Shown: positions 52,491 through 60,986 of the stretch, in pieces
How positions within the stretch are numbered: the first letter of the stretch is position 1
How the letters are laid out: each line of letters begins with the position of its first letter
Origin: Variovorax paradoxus
GTDB lineage: Bacteria; Pseudomonadota; Gammaproteobacteria; Burkholderiales; Burkholderiaceae_C
Length of the DNA: 64,000 nt
Assembly: GCA_016806145.1 (NCBI GenBank)
Contig: CP063167.1
Span: 1,546,501 to 1,610,500 of the forward strand
Direction of reading: 5' to 3'
Position numbers and translations under genes: made by a program
Notes under the pieces: model-generated
What the model was told of the DNA's origin: nothing
What the model saw: the letters and a program-made list of their open reading frames with translations, nothing else
Database searches by the model: none

Positions 52491-55400
52491 TTGAACATTG
52501 CATTGGTACGTGACGTCGCGGCGCTCGAAGACCGCTATGGCGTCGATGACGGCTGGGTCTACATGACCGGCATCCAGGCGCTGGTACGCCTGCCGCTGCA
52601 GCAGCGCGCGCGCGATGCCGCGGCCGGATGGAACACGGGAGGCTACATCTCGGGCTACCGCGGTTCGCCGCTGGGCCGCTACGACATGGAGCTGTGGGCC
52701 GCCGAGAAGCAACTGAAGGCCGCCAACGTGGTGTTCCGTTCCGGCCTCAACGAGGACCTGGCCGCCACCGCCATCTGGGGCTCGCAGTACGTGGGGACCT
52801 TTCCGGGCGCGCGGGTGGACGGCGTGTTCGGCATCTGGTACGGCAAGGGCCCGGGCGTGGACCGTTCGGGCGACGTGCTTCGGCACGCCAACCAGGCCGG
52901 CACCTCGCCCAAGGGCGGGGTGCTGTGCCTGGCGGGCGATGACCACGGCGCGAAGAGTTCCTCGGTCGCCAACTTCTCCGATCCGATCCTCATGGCGGTC
53001 GGCATGCCGGTGCTCTATCCCTCCAACACGCAGGAGCTGCTGGACTACGGCCTGCACGGCATCGCCATGAGCCGCTTCTCGGGCTGCTGGGTGGGCATGA
53101 AGGTCGTGACCGACGTCGTCGAGGGCGGAGGCTCGGTCTACGTGGGGACGGATGCTCCCCTCATCACCGTGCCCGAGGCACCGAGCCGGCCGGTGGACCC
53201 GTTCGGCGCGGGCTACAACATCCGCGGCTTCGACATGCCGCTCCCGCAGGAGGACCGGCTCTACAACCACAAGCATGCCGCGGTGCTCGCCTATGCCCGG
53301 GCGAACCGGCTCAACCGCATCGTCATGGACCCGGCCGGAGCGGGTGTCGGCGTCATCGCGGCGGGCAAGGCCTGGCAGGACGTGCTGCAGGCCCTGGGGC
53401 GCGACGATGAAGCAACTGGGGGCGGATTCGCCGACTTGAAGCTGCTGAAGATCGGACTGGTCTGGCCGCTCGATCCCGAGATCGTGCGCGAGTTCGCGCA
53501 AGGGTTGCACACCATCGTTGTGGTCGAAGAGAAGCGGCCCATCCTCGAAGACCAGGTGCGCACCATTCTTTACGGCAGTGCGAATGCACCGCGCCTGGTG
53601 GGCAAGCTGTTCGAAGGCGGGCTCTTCGAGTCGGGTCCCGCCGACGTCGCCTTTCCGAATGCCAGCGAGATCTCGCCGGTACGGGTGACGGAAGTGCTGG
53701 CGCGCGTGCTGGGCCGTGAGGTGCCCGTGCCCGCGCAGTGCGCGAGCGCACCTGCGAAAGCGCCGGGGCCGAACCGCGTGCCCGGCTTCTGCTCGGGCTG
53801 CCCGCACAACCGTTCGACCAAGGTGCCCGACGGCAGCCGCGCGCTCGCCGGCATCGGCTGCCACAGCATGGCGCTGCTGGTGAACCCGCAGCAGACCACC
53901 ACCTGGTCGCACATGGGTGCCGAAGGCGTCATGTGGCTCGGCCAGCAACCGTTCACCGCCGAGCGCCATGTGTTCGCCAACATCGGCGATGGCACGCTGG
54001 CGCACTCGGGCTATCTGGCGATTCGGCAGGCCGTCGCGGCGCAGGTGCCGATCACCTACAAGGTGCTGTACAACGGCTTCGTGTCCATGACCGGAGGGCA
54101 GGTGGTCGAGGGCAACCTCAGCCCGCCGCAGATCCTCGCGGGCTTCGCGGCGGAAGGCATCCTCAAGATGGCGGTCGTCACGGATGAGCCGCGGCGCTAC
54201 GCCGCGGTGAAGTTGCCCGAGGGCGTGGCGGTGCACGACCGCACGGCTCTCGACGCCGTGCAGCGCGAGTTCCGCGAATACCCCGGCGTCTCGGTGATCC
54301 TCTACGACCAGGCCTGCGCGGCGGAAAGGCGCCGGCTGCGCAAGCGCGGCAAGCTGCCCGATCCCGACCGGCGCCTGTTCATCAACTCCGCCGTGTGCGA
54401 GGGCTGCGGCGATTGCGGCGTGGCTTCGAACTGCATGTCGATCGAGCCGCTCGAGACCGAACTCGGCCGCAAGCGCCGCATCAACCAGGGAAGCTGCAAC
54501 AAGGACTATTCGTGCGTGGAGGGCTTCTGCCCCAGCTTCGTCAGCGTCGAGGGCGGAAAGCCACGCCGCGCCGCGGCGCGCGTCGAGGCGCAGGCGGCAT
54601 CGCCGCGCCCTTACACGCAGGCGCTGCCCGAGCCCGACATCGCGCCGCTGCAACGCGCGTGCAGCGTGTTGATCTCCGGCATCGGCGGCACGGGCGTGGT
54701 GACCATCGGCCAGACCCTGGCCGTGGCCGCCCATCTGGAGGGCCGCTACAGCTCCAACCTCGATGTCACCGGGTTCTCGCAGAAGTACGGCGCCGTGACC
54801 TCGCACGTGCGGTTCGCGCCCGACCCCGGGATGCTGCATGCCACGCGCATCGCCGAGGGCGAGGCCGATGCCTTGATCGGTTGCGACCTCGTCGTCGCGG
54901 CCTCGGACGAATCGCTGACTCGGCTGCCAGCCGGTCGCGGCCGCGCGGTGGTCAGCACCGCCCTCGTGCCGACCAGCGACTTCGCGCGCAATCCCGACTG
55001 GCAGCTCGATCCGAAGATGCTGATCGAGCGCATCGAGGCCGCGGCGGGCACGGCCGATCTCGTGCTGATCGATGGCGAACGCATGGCCACCGCGCTGGTC
55101 GGCGATCCGATCGGCATCAACATGTTCATGCTGGGCCTGGCCTGGCAACGTGGTTTCATTCCCTTGGGGCGGGCCGCGATCGAGCGGGCCATCGAACTCA
55201 ACGGCGTGGCCGTGGCCATGAACAAGGAGGCCTTCCTCTGGGGGCGACGCGTTGCCCATGACCAGCCGGCGGTCGAGCGCCACCTGAAGGCCGAGCAACC
55301 GACGCAGGTCATCACCTTCATGCCGCGGCAGACCCGGGGACTCGACCAGACCGTCGCGCACCGCATCGAGCACCTGCGTGCCCACAGCGGCGAATTGCAT

Positions 55401-55994
55401 GTGCGGCGCTACAAGGAGCTGGTGGAAAAGGCGCGTCAGCTGGAAGCCGGCCTCCATGCGGGCGACGCCCTGGCCAGGGCCGTGGCTCACAACCACCACC
55501 GGCTGCTGGCGACCAAGGATGAGTGGGAGGTAGCCCGCTTGTTCACGCACCCTGACTTTCAATCGGCGCTGGCGCAGGAGTTCGAGGGCCCCGTCCGGCT
55601 GCGCTTTCACCTCGGGGTCTGGCCGTTCGCGCGCAAGGATCCGCACAGCGGCAAGCCCGTGAAGGGTGACGTGGGCCCATGGGTGCTTCTGGCCATGAAG
55701 TGCATGGCGCGGCTACGCGGCCTGAGAGGGACCTGGCTCGACCCGTTCCGCAACGCGGCGGAGCGTGTGCTTGATCGTCAGCTGCTGGCGCAGTACGAGG
55801 ACGACATGCGTGCTGCCCTGTCCGACTTGCGTGCCGAGACCCTGCCCATCGTGACGAAGCTGGCTTCGCTGCCTCAAAGCATCCGGGGGTACGGCCATGT
55901 GCGCGAGGCGCAGGCCAGTAAGGCGGCCTTGGTGCGGCAAGAACTGCTGCGGGAACTCGAGCTGGCACGCGAGCCACTGGCGCGTGCCGCATGA
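52491..55994 (+). CDS. Fused indolepyruvate:ferredoxin oxidoreductase-family 2-oxoacid oxidoreductase
   Basis: A 1167-residue single-chain enzyme starting at TTG (AGGAG in front, 7 bases). It contains an N-terminal pyrimidine domain (GYISGYRGSPLGRYDMEL), the TPP domain with GIGCHSMALL and FANIGDGTLAHSG, and a ferredoxin-like cluster region CEGCGDCGVASNC...CNKDYSCVEGFCPSF. A gamma-type domain (SGIGGTGVVTIGQTLAVAAH) and an extra C-terminal domain (about 960-1167) complete it. It oxidatively decarboxylates an aryl or branched 2-oxo acid to an acyl-CoA. No separate ferredoxin lies nearby. Confidence 0.88.
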   Translation: MNIALVRDVAALEDRYGVDDGWVYMTGIQALVRLPLQQRARDAAAGWNTGGYISGYRGSPLGRYDMELWAAEKQLKAANVVFRSGLNEDLAATAIWGSQYVGTFPGARVDGVFGIWYGKGPGVDRSGDVLRHANQAGTSPKGGVLCLAGDDHGAKSSSVANFSDPILMAVGMPVLYPSNTQELLDYGLHGIAMSRFSGCWVGMKVVTDVVEGGGSVYVGTDAPLITVPEAPSRPVDPFGAGYNIRGFDMPLPQEDRLYNHKHAAVLAYARANRLNRIVMDPAGAGVGVIAAGKAWQDVLQALGRDDEATGGGFADLKLLKIGLVWPLDPEIVREFAQGLHTIVVVEEKRPILEDQVRTILYGSANAPRLVGKLFEGGLFESGPADVAFPNASEISPVRVTEVLARVLGREVPVPAQCASAPAKAPGPNRVPGFCSGCPHNRSTKVPDGSRALAGIGCHSMALLVNPQQTTTWSHMGAEGVMWLGQQPFTAERHVFANIGDGTLAHSGYLAIRQAVAAQVPITYKVLYNGFVSMTGGQVVEGNLSPPQILAGFAAEGILKMAVVTDEPRRYAAVKLPEGVAVHDRTALDAVQREFREYPGVSVILYDQACAAERRRLRKRGKLPDPDRRLFINSAVCEGCGDCGVASNCMSIEPLETELGRKRRINQGSCNKDYSCVEGFCPSFVSVEGGKPRRAAARVEAQAASPRPYTQALPEPDIAPLQRACSVLISGIGGTGVVTIGQTLAVAAHLEGRYSSNLDVTGFSQKYGAVTSHVRFAPDPGMLHATRIAEGEADALIGCDLVVAASDESLTRLPAGRGRAVVSTALVPTSDFARNPDWQLDPKMLIERIEAAAGTADLVLIDGERMATALVGDPIGINMFMLGLAWQRGFIPLGRAAIERAIELNGVAVAMNKEAFLWGRRVAHDQPAVERHLKAEQPTQVITFMPRQTRGLDQTVAHRIEHLRAHSGELHVRRYKELVEKARQLEAGLHAGDALARAVAHNHHRLLATKDEWEVARLFTHPDFQSALAQEFEGPVRLRFHLGVWPFARKDPHSGKPVKGDVGPWVLLAMKCMARLRGLRGTWLDPFRNAAERVLDRQLLAQYEDDMRAALSDLRAETLPIVTKLASLPQSIRGYGHVREAQASKAALVRQELLRELELAREPLARAA

Positions 55995-56018
55995 CGACCG
56001 GGCACTAAACTGCGGCCC

Positions 56019-56474
56019 ATGCAGGCCGACCACTCAGCAAACCTTCAAATCATCCTCACCGTGCTGTCGCCGCCGCCAGGCGTCGACTTCGCCGTGCAGC
56101 GCGGCCGCGACGAACTGGTGAAGCCATTCCTCGCGACGGCGGATGCGGTGTCGTTCGCCGTCACGATGTCACTTGGCCCTTCGCTTGCCGATGGGTCCCC
56201 GAACTTCCGGGGCCCTTTCGCGCAAGGCACGCCCGCGGACCGATTCGTGTACGTGAACTCCGGTTTCTACGCAGGCCAGATGGGCACGCCGTGGGAACGA
56301 AGGGCGAAGATCAAGCTGGCCGACATTCCGATCGCGCTGGTGGAACGCGCGGCGGGCGACCCGAATGCCGCGATCGAGGCACGCATCGAAGGAACGATGA
56401 AGGATGGGGGGCCGGTGTGTGCGAGTGTTCGGGCTCCGCAGATTTCATGGCAGATGGTGATGCGGTCGGACTGA
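56019..56474 (+). CDS. Small uncharacterised protein, DUF5990-like
   Basis: A 151-residue cytosolic protein starting MQADHSANLQIILTVLSPPP. Features resemble the DUF5990 group: GVDFAVQRGRDELVKPF, SPNFRGPFAQGTPADRFVYV, and the end with CASVRAPQISWQMV. Function unknown. It follows the large oxidoreductase by 24 bases but is not obviously part of the pathway. I hold the family call lightly. Confidence 0.65.
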   Translation: MQADHSANLQIILTVLSPPPGVDFAVQRGRDELVKPFLATADAVSFAVTMSLGPSLADGSPNFRGPFAQGTPADRFVYVNSGFYAGQMGTPWERRAKIKLADIPIALVERAAGDPNAAIEARIEGTMKDGGPVCASVRAPQISWQMVMRSD

Positions 56475-56780
56475 GCCGGTGAGTGGGTGCGAAAGCTGCA
56501 TTTATTGGCGCTTGCCGCAACTTCGTGCCGAACGGCACGGCAACCCGCTGTCTTCTTCCCTAGAGTGGATGCCCCTCTTACTCGCGACCCCACTTAGGGA
56601 AGCAGAAAGGCACAACACCCCAATCCACCGAGATGTTCAAAGACTGCCCGCCTCGCGGCAGGTCGTCGTTGCCAAAGCAGCGATGCAGATGCGAGGTATC
56701 AAAAGGCGACGGCCAGGGTGTTGGAGCACCCCAGCCGTCTAACCAAGTTCGTGCACGACCCTCGAAAGGAACGCACAAAA
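56475..56780. other. 306-base stretch without a supported gene
   Basis: Composition drops below the surrounding GC. A 99-codon plus-strand frame from 56633 (MFKDCPPRGRSSLPKQRC) overlaps the next gene, lacks a ribosome site and looks fortuitous. A short hairpin GGGTG-N6-CACCC lies near 56718-56734 without a U-tract. It may contain the promoter of the 89-residue gene at 56781. I see no RNA gene or repeat. Confidence 0.4.
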
Positions 56781-57050
56781 ATGGCTACCAAGACTATAGC
56801 CCGGCGTCGCACGCCGGTATCCCCCAGAGAAAACGCCCAAGGCCCGGCGGATCTCCTCGAAAACACCCTCTCCCAGCTCGAAGCGCTTCTGTGGGCCTCC
56901 CACGGAAAGGACATCGATTGGTGCAGCGGTGATGGGCCTCGCCAACTGGACAACCTTCTCTGGCTCGCGGCGGAACTCGCTCGCAAGGCCGGGGAGCTGT
57001 TTCAGTTGAGCGAGATGGCGCGACGTGGAGCGCTCGAGACCGGCGGGTAG
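56781..57050 (+). CDS. Small hypothetical protein, 89 residues
   Basis: The ATG at 56781 follows GAAAGGAACG (SD 8-10 bases away). The protein has a basic N-terminus (MATKTIARRRTPVSPREN) and then a likely all-helical part (LLENTLSQLEALLWASHG, LDNLLWLAAELARKAGELFQ). No family recognised. An intrinsic terminator stands 12 bases after the stop, so it is a self-contained short transcript. A longer frame from 56718 has no good ribosome site. Confidence 0.55.
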   Translation: MATKTIARRRTPVSPRENAQGPADLLENTLSQLEALLWASHGKDIDWCSGDGPRQLDNLLWLAAELARKAGELFQLSEMARRGALETGG

Positions 57051-57061
57051 GGGTCGGTCTG

Positions 57062-57088
57062 CGGGCCGCGGGTTCGCGGCCCGTTTTT
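57062..57088 (+). terminator. Rho-independent terminator
   Basis: CGGGCCGCG (57062-57070) pairs perfectly with CGCGGCCCG (57075-57083) around GGTT, followed by five T (57084-57088). This is the clearest intrinsic terminator in the window, placed right after the 89-residue gene. Confidence 0.88.
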
Positions 57089-57164
57089 GTGGGATGGACC
57101 TGGCACGAATGGGTACGATCGGCCGGAAGCAGACTCGAACGACAGTTTCACGCGGGAAGATGGA

Positions 57165-57692
57165 ATGATCCACGAATTCAGAAAAGCGATCGCAAGCAGC
57201 GGGATGCTCACCGACGTCGAGGTGCGCGAGGACATCGTCGTTGGCCGGGCTCGAGTGTTGGCGGCGCAAGCTGACGTTTGGGTCAACGTCGATCCTGAAC
57301 TCGAGAATGGGGGCGCACCGGACGCTACGGTTCTGCTGCACCGCATCGACCAGATACTCGGCGTCTCGCCAACGCAGTGGGGCCTGATCATCGACCAGAT
57401 CGTCGGCGAAATCGAGGCGGCCGTTGGTGACGAGCCAGTGAAGGAATCCACCAGCCTGCGATCCGACCTGGTCTTGAAGTCAGTCGTCGTGTTCGCCGAG
57501 GCGACACTTCTGCGCTTCGAAGCACCACGCCAGTTCCCCGACAGCTGGATCCATGCTCAGCTCGACGAACAACTCGGTCTCGATGACCTTGAGATCGCAG
57601 CGCGAGAGGTGGATGCAGAAACGATGTCGTTCGATACCGTCGATGATCTGTTGGACCATGTCAGCAAGGACAACACGTCGCGGGAACCGTAG
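57165..57692 (+). CDS. Hypothetical protein, 175 residues
   Basis: The ATG at 57165 with GGGAAGATGGA before it begins MIHEFRKAIASSGMLTDVEV. The frame is open to 57087, but upstream residues look untranslated. The protein is acidic (DDLEIAAREVDAETMSFDTVDD near the end), lacks signal or membrane segments, and has a compact block FEAPRQFPDSWIHAQLDEQL. I do not recognise it. Acidic, cytosolic and in an accessory-looking patch, it could be an immunity or adaptor protein, but that is speculation. It converges with the LuxR gene. Confidence 0.55.
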   Translation: MIHEFRKAIASSGMLTDVEVREDIVVGRARVLAAQADVWVNVDPELENGGAPDATVLLHRIDQILGVSPTQWGLIIDQIVGEIEAAVGDEPVKESTSLRSDLVLKSVVVFAEATLLRFEAPRQFPDSWIHAQLDEQLGLDDLEIAAREVDAETMSFDTVDDLLDHVSKDNTSREP

Positions 57693-57731
57693 AAACGAGA
57701 TCTCGTCGACGGCGTATCGCGTGCTTGCCGC

Positions 57732-58559
57732 TCAATGCGACCGCGTCCCCGACATCAAATTCACCAACCGCGCCGTGGAACTCACCCCCAGCTTGCTCCG
57801 CGCACTGCGCAACTGATGGTCCACCGTCGAAAACGACCGATTGAGCCGCCGCGCAATCTCCTTGTAGCTCAACCCATCGACCGCCAGCCGCGCCACCGTG
57901 CGCTCAGCCGGCGTCAGGCTCTCAAGCAGATCGATCGCATCCCCGCCATGCACCGGCCGACCCACATCGCGCGCACCACTGGCCATGCGCTGCGCCGTGC
58001 TCATCACCGGCCCCAGCACCACCGCCGCGATCTCCTCGAAGCGCGCCCAGCGCTCGTCGCGCGCCGGTTCGCACGCATCCATCCAGTCGACGCACATCAG
58101 CCCCAGCGGCCGCGTGCGGTCCATGATCGGCGCGGCCATCTTCACGCGCGTGCCCATGCGCAGCAGCTCGGCGCGGGTGCCGTGGCCGAGTCGGCGCTCC
58201 TGCTCGACGTCGCGCAGCACCACGACGCCGTGCGCATGCCAGACGGTCTGCACGCCGCAGTCGGCGGCGTCGATGGCGAGGCCGATGACCGAGGGCACGT
58301 CGCGGTCGCGGCGCAGGGCTTCGGCCTGGGGGCGGTAGCAGGCTTCGTCGGGGCGGCCGAAGCCGCAGTCGACGCGGTCGGCGTCGAAGGCCTCGCGCAG
58401 CCAGCCGGCGGCGAAGCGCCAGCAGTCGTCGGGTTCGTCGAGATGCAGCAGCAGGTGCGCGGCCAGGTCGCGCGCGGGCCGCCAGCGCAGGGCGCCGTGG
58501 CCATCCAGCAGGCTTCGGCGCAACTGGCGTTGCGCGGCCATCAGCTCTTCGTCGTTCAT
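57732..58559 (-). CDS. LuxR-family regulator with GAF-like sensor region
   Basis: A 275-residue protein from the ATG at 58559 (GGAGATG precedes). The N-terminal 200 residues look like a GAF sensing domain (FAAGWLREAFDADRVDCGF, MAAPIMDRTRPLGLMCVDWM). A C-terminal LuxR/GerE HTH follows: ESLTPAERTVARLAVDGLSY, KEIARRLNRSFSTVDHQLRS. It ends head-to-tail behind the PQQ alcohol dehydrogenase gene on the same strand, 75 bases after it, so it is a likely regulator of alcohol oxidation. Confidence 0.85.
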   Translation of the reverse strand: MNDEELMAAQRQLRRSLLDGHGALRWRPARDLAAHLLLHLDEPDDCWRFAAGWLREAFDADRVDCGFGRPDEACYRPQAEALRRDRDVPSVIGLAIDAADCGVQTVWHAHGVVVLRDVEQERRLGHGTRAELLRMGTRVKMAAPIMDRTRPLGLMCVDWMDACEPARDERWARFEEIAAVVLGPVMSTAQRMASGARDVGRPVHGGDAIDLLESLTPAERTVARLAVDGLSYKEIARRLNRSFSTVDHQLRSARSKLGVSSTARLVNLMSGTRSH

Positions 58560-58634
58560 GCGCCCATCTCCGACTGCACATCCAGGTCGGCCGGATGATA
58601 GCCAGTCCGGGCAGGGCGTCGGCATGGGTTTTGC

Positions 58635-60782
58635 CTACTTCGCGGCCGGCCGCGTGGCCGCGATCTCCGCGCTCAGGTCGTGCGTGCGCTTGATGACGTA
58701 CTGGTGCAGCAGCTGCATGTCCTCGGGCTTGAGCACGCCCGCGAAGCCCGGCATGCCGCGGTTGATGCGCGCGCCGCTCACGGTGGCCGCGAACAGCTCG
58801 TGCTGCTCGGGCTTCATGTAGCGCAGGTCGGGCACGACGCCGCCGCTGACGGCATTGAGGCCGTGGCAGGAGCCGCACAGGCCGTTGAACATGAGGCGCG
58901 CCTGCTTGATCTGCTCGGCCGAGGCGGTCAGCGGCGGCACGTCGGCGGCGCGCGGCAATGCGGGTGCCAGCCTGGCGGGCGGCAGCTTCTGGCTGGCGCC
59001 GAGCTTGAAGGTGACGACGCGCGCCTCGGGCCGCACGCGGGCGCTCAGCGAGATCGGGCCGGTGATGTGCGGGAAGGCGCCGCCCCAGCCGACCATGAAG
59101 CTCACGTACTGCTCGCCGTCGACCTCGTAGCTGATCGGGCCGGCCATGGCGCCGCTGTTGACGGGGCTCTGCCAGAGCTGCTTGCCGGTGTCGGCCGCAT
59201 AGGCCACGGCGCGGCCGTCGGCCGTGCCCTGGAACACGAGGTTGCCCGCGGTGCTCAGGGTGCCGCCGTTCCAGGCGCTGGCGTAGTCGTGCGACCACGC
59301 GGCCTTCTGGCGCACCGGGTCCCAGGCCAGCAGGCGGCCCTTCCAGGCACCGCGGATCTGGGCCTCGATCTTGGGGTCCTCGGGCAGCTCGGGCACCTCC
59401 AGGCCGAGGTTGACCACCGACTTGGTCGGGAGGAACAGCGGTTCCTTCTGCGCCTCGAGCTCGGCCATGGTCTCCTGCGCGGGCAGGTAGACCAAGCCGG
59501 TCTTCGGGTTGAACGACATCGGGTGCCAGTTGTGGCCGCCGAGGAAGGCCGGGATCACCAGCTTCTTCTGCTCGCCGGGCCCGTAGTTGCCGGCACCGGT
59601 CTCCACCGGCCGGCCGGTCTTCAGGTCGATGTGCGAGGCCCAGTTGACCGGCACGTAGTTCTTCGCCGAGATCAGCTTGCCGTCGGTGCGGTCGAGCACG
59701 TAGAAGAAGCCGTTCTTCGGCGCCTGCATCAGCACCTTGCGCAGCTTGCCGTCGATGCGCAGGTCGGCCAGCACGATGTGCTGGGTGGCGGTGTAGTCCC
59801 AGCGGTCGGCCGGTGTGGTCTGGTAGTGCCAGACGTAGTCGCCGGTGTCGGGGTCGAGCGCGACGATCGACGACAGGAACAGGTTGTCGCCCTTGCCCTC
59901 GCTGCGGAACTGGTAGTTCCACGGCGAGCCGTTGCCGGTGCCGATGTACAGCAGGTTGAGCTCGGGGTCGTAGGCCATCGAGTCCCAGGCCGTGCCGCCG
60001 CCGCCCCACTTGACCCAGCCGTTGCCCGACCAGGTCTTCATCGCCATGGCCATGGCCTTGTTCTCGGGCGGCTGGGCCGGGTCGCCGGGCACGGTGAAGA
60101 AGCGCCAGGCCTGCTGGCCGGTCTCGGCGTCGTAGGCGGTGACGTAACCGCGCACGCCGAACTCGGCGCCGCCGTTGCCGATCAGCACCTTGCCCTTCAC
60201 GATGCGCGGCGCGCCGGTGATGGTGTAGCTCTTGGTCTTGTCGAGCACGGTGTCGACCGACCAGACCTGCTCGCCGGTGCGCGCGTCGAGCGCGATCAGC
60301 CGGCCGTCGAAGGCGCCGACGTAGACGCGGCCCTTCCACACGGCCACGCCGCGGTTCACCACGTCGCAGCAGCCCTGGCTCAGCGACTCGGCATTGACCT
60401 TCGGGTCGTGGCGCCACAGCAGCTTGCCGGTGCGCGCGTCGAGAGCGTAGACGATGCTTTCGGCGCCGGTGGTGTACATCACGCCGTCGACCACGATCGG
60501 CGTGGCCTCCACGCCGCGGTCGACGTCGAGCTTGTAGGTCCAGGCCACGCCGAGCTTGCCGACGTTGCGGTCGTTGATCTTCGCGAGCGGGCTGAAGCGC
60601 TGCTCGTCGTAGGTGCGGCCGTGGCTCATCCAGTTGCCCGGCTCGCGATCGGCCGCCGCGATGCGCGCGCCGTCCACGGCCTGGGCCGCGGCGGCGCCGG
60701 CGAGGGCGCAGCCGGCCAGCAGCAGCGCGAGGCGTGCGAACGGCAGGGGGCGGAAAAAGGCATGCGGAAGGCGCTGGGGCAT
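58635..60782 (-). CDS. PQQ-dependent quinohaemoprotein alcohol dehydrogenase (type II)
   Basis: A 715-residue periplasmic enzyme. It has a signal peptide (FARLALLLAGCALAGAAAAQA) and an eight-bladed propeller with the vicinal Cys disulphide SQGCCDVV and W-motifs such as GVAWTYKLDVDRGVEATPIV. A C-terminal cytochrome c domain carries the haem motif LCGSCHGLN (about 640) and the Met ligand candidate GMPGF. It oxidises primary alcohols and passes electrons through its own haem. No pqq genes are in the window. It is divergent from the aldehyde dehydrogenase. Confidence 0.92.
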   Translation of the reverse strand: MPQRLPHAFFRPLPFARLALLLAGCALAGAAAAQAVDGARIAAADREPGNWMSHGRTYDEQRFSPLAKINDRNVGKLGVAWTYKLDVDRGVEATPIVVDGVMYTTGAESIVYALDARTGKLLWRHDPKVNAESLSQGCCDVVNRGVAVWKGRVYVGAFDGRLIALDARTGEQVWSVDTVLDKTKSYTITGAPRIVKGKVLIGNGGAEFGVRGYVTAYDAETGQQAWRFFTVPGDPAQPPENKAMAMAMKTWSGNGWVKWGGGGTAWDSMAYDPELNLLYIGTGNGSPWNYQFRSEGKGDNLFLSSIVALDPDTGDYVWHYQTTPADRWDYTATQHIVLADLRIDGKLRKVLMQAPKNGFFYVLDRTDGKLISAKNYVPVNWASHIDLKTGRPVETGAGNYGPGEQKKLVIPAFLGGHNWHPMSFNPKTGLVYLPAQETMAELEAQKEPLFLPTKSVVNLGLEVPELPEDPKIEAQIRGAWKGRLLAWDPVRQKAAWSHDYASAWNGGTLSTAGNLVFQGTADGRAVAYAADTGKQLWQSPVNSGAMAGPISYEVDGEQYVSFMVGWGGAFPHITGPISLSARVRPEARVVTFKLGASQKLPPARLAPALPRAADVPPLTASAEQIKQARLMFNGLCGSCHGLNAVSGGVVPDLRYMKPEQHELFAATVSGARINRGMPGFAGVLKPEDMQLLHQYVIKRTHDLSAEIAATRPAAK

Positions 60783-60857
60783 CGTGGCTCCTGTGGTCTC
60801 TGTAGGTTGTTGTGGTCTTCGGCCCCCCGGGATTCTGGAAACCGCCCGCGCGCCTGG

Positions 60858-60879
60858 CTATCGCGAGCTTTCGCGATAG
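60858..60879. promoter_or_regulatory. Palindromic operator candidate 1 (TCGCGA-N4-TCGCGA)
   Basis: CTATCGCGA (60858-60866) and TCGCGATAG (60871-60879) flank GCTT: nine-base perfect arms, 76 bases before the alcohol dehydrogenase start. The core TCGCGA-N4-TCGCGA recurs at 60936. Confidence 0.55.
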
Positions 60880-60935
60880 GGTTTGCCGCAGGGTGCGGCG
60901 CGGCGGGCCCTGGGGACGGCCCCGGGAATACCCCG

Positions 60936-60951
60936 TCGCGAATGTTCGCGA
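60936..60951. promoter_or_regulatory. Palindromic operator candidate 2 (TCGCGA-N4-TCGCGA)
   Basis: TCGCGA (60936-60941), ATGT, TCGCGA (60946-60951): the same core as site 1, 36 bases before the aldehyde dehydrogenase ATG at 60987. Two copies in a 204-base divergent promoter region indicate one regulator acting on both genes. Confidence 0.55.
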
Positions 60952-60986
60952 TGCCATGAAGGCGGCGGGCTCGCAGACTGCGCCCC

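Noticed and set aside
49636..55646. Two minus-strand frames of about 950 and 1090 codons
   Set aside because: Both mirror the MFS, IlvD and oxidoreductase genes, whose motifs are clear on the plus strand. No family sequence appears in the reverse frames.
56633..56932. A 99-codon frame overlapping the 89-residue gene
   Set aside because: There is no ribosome site, the composition is Arg/Pro-rich, and it runs out of frame through a better-supported gene.
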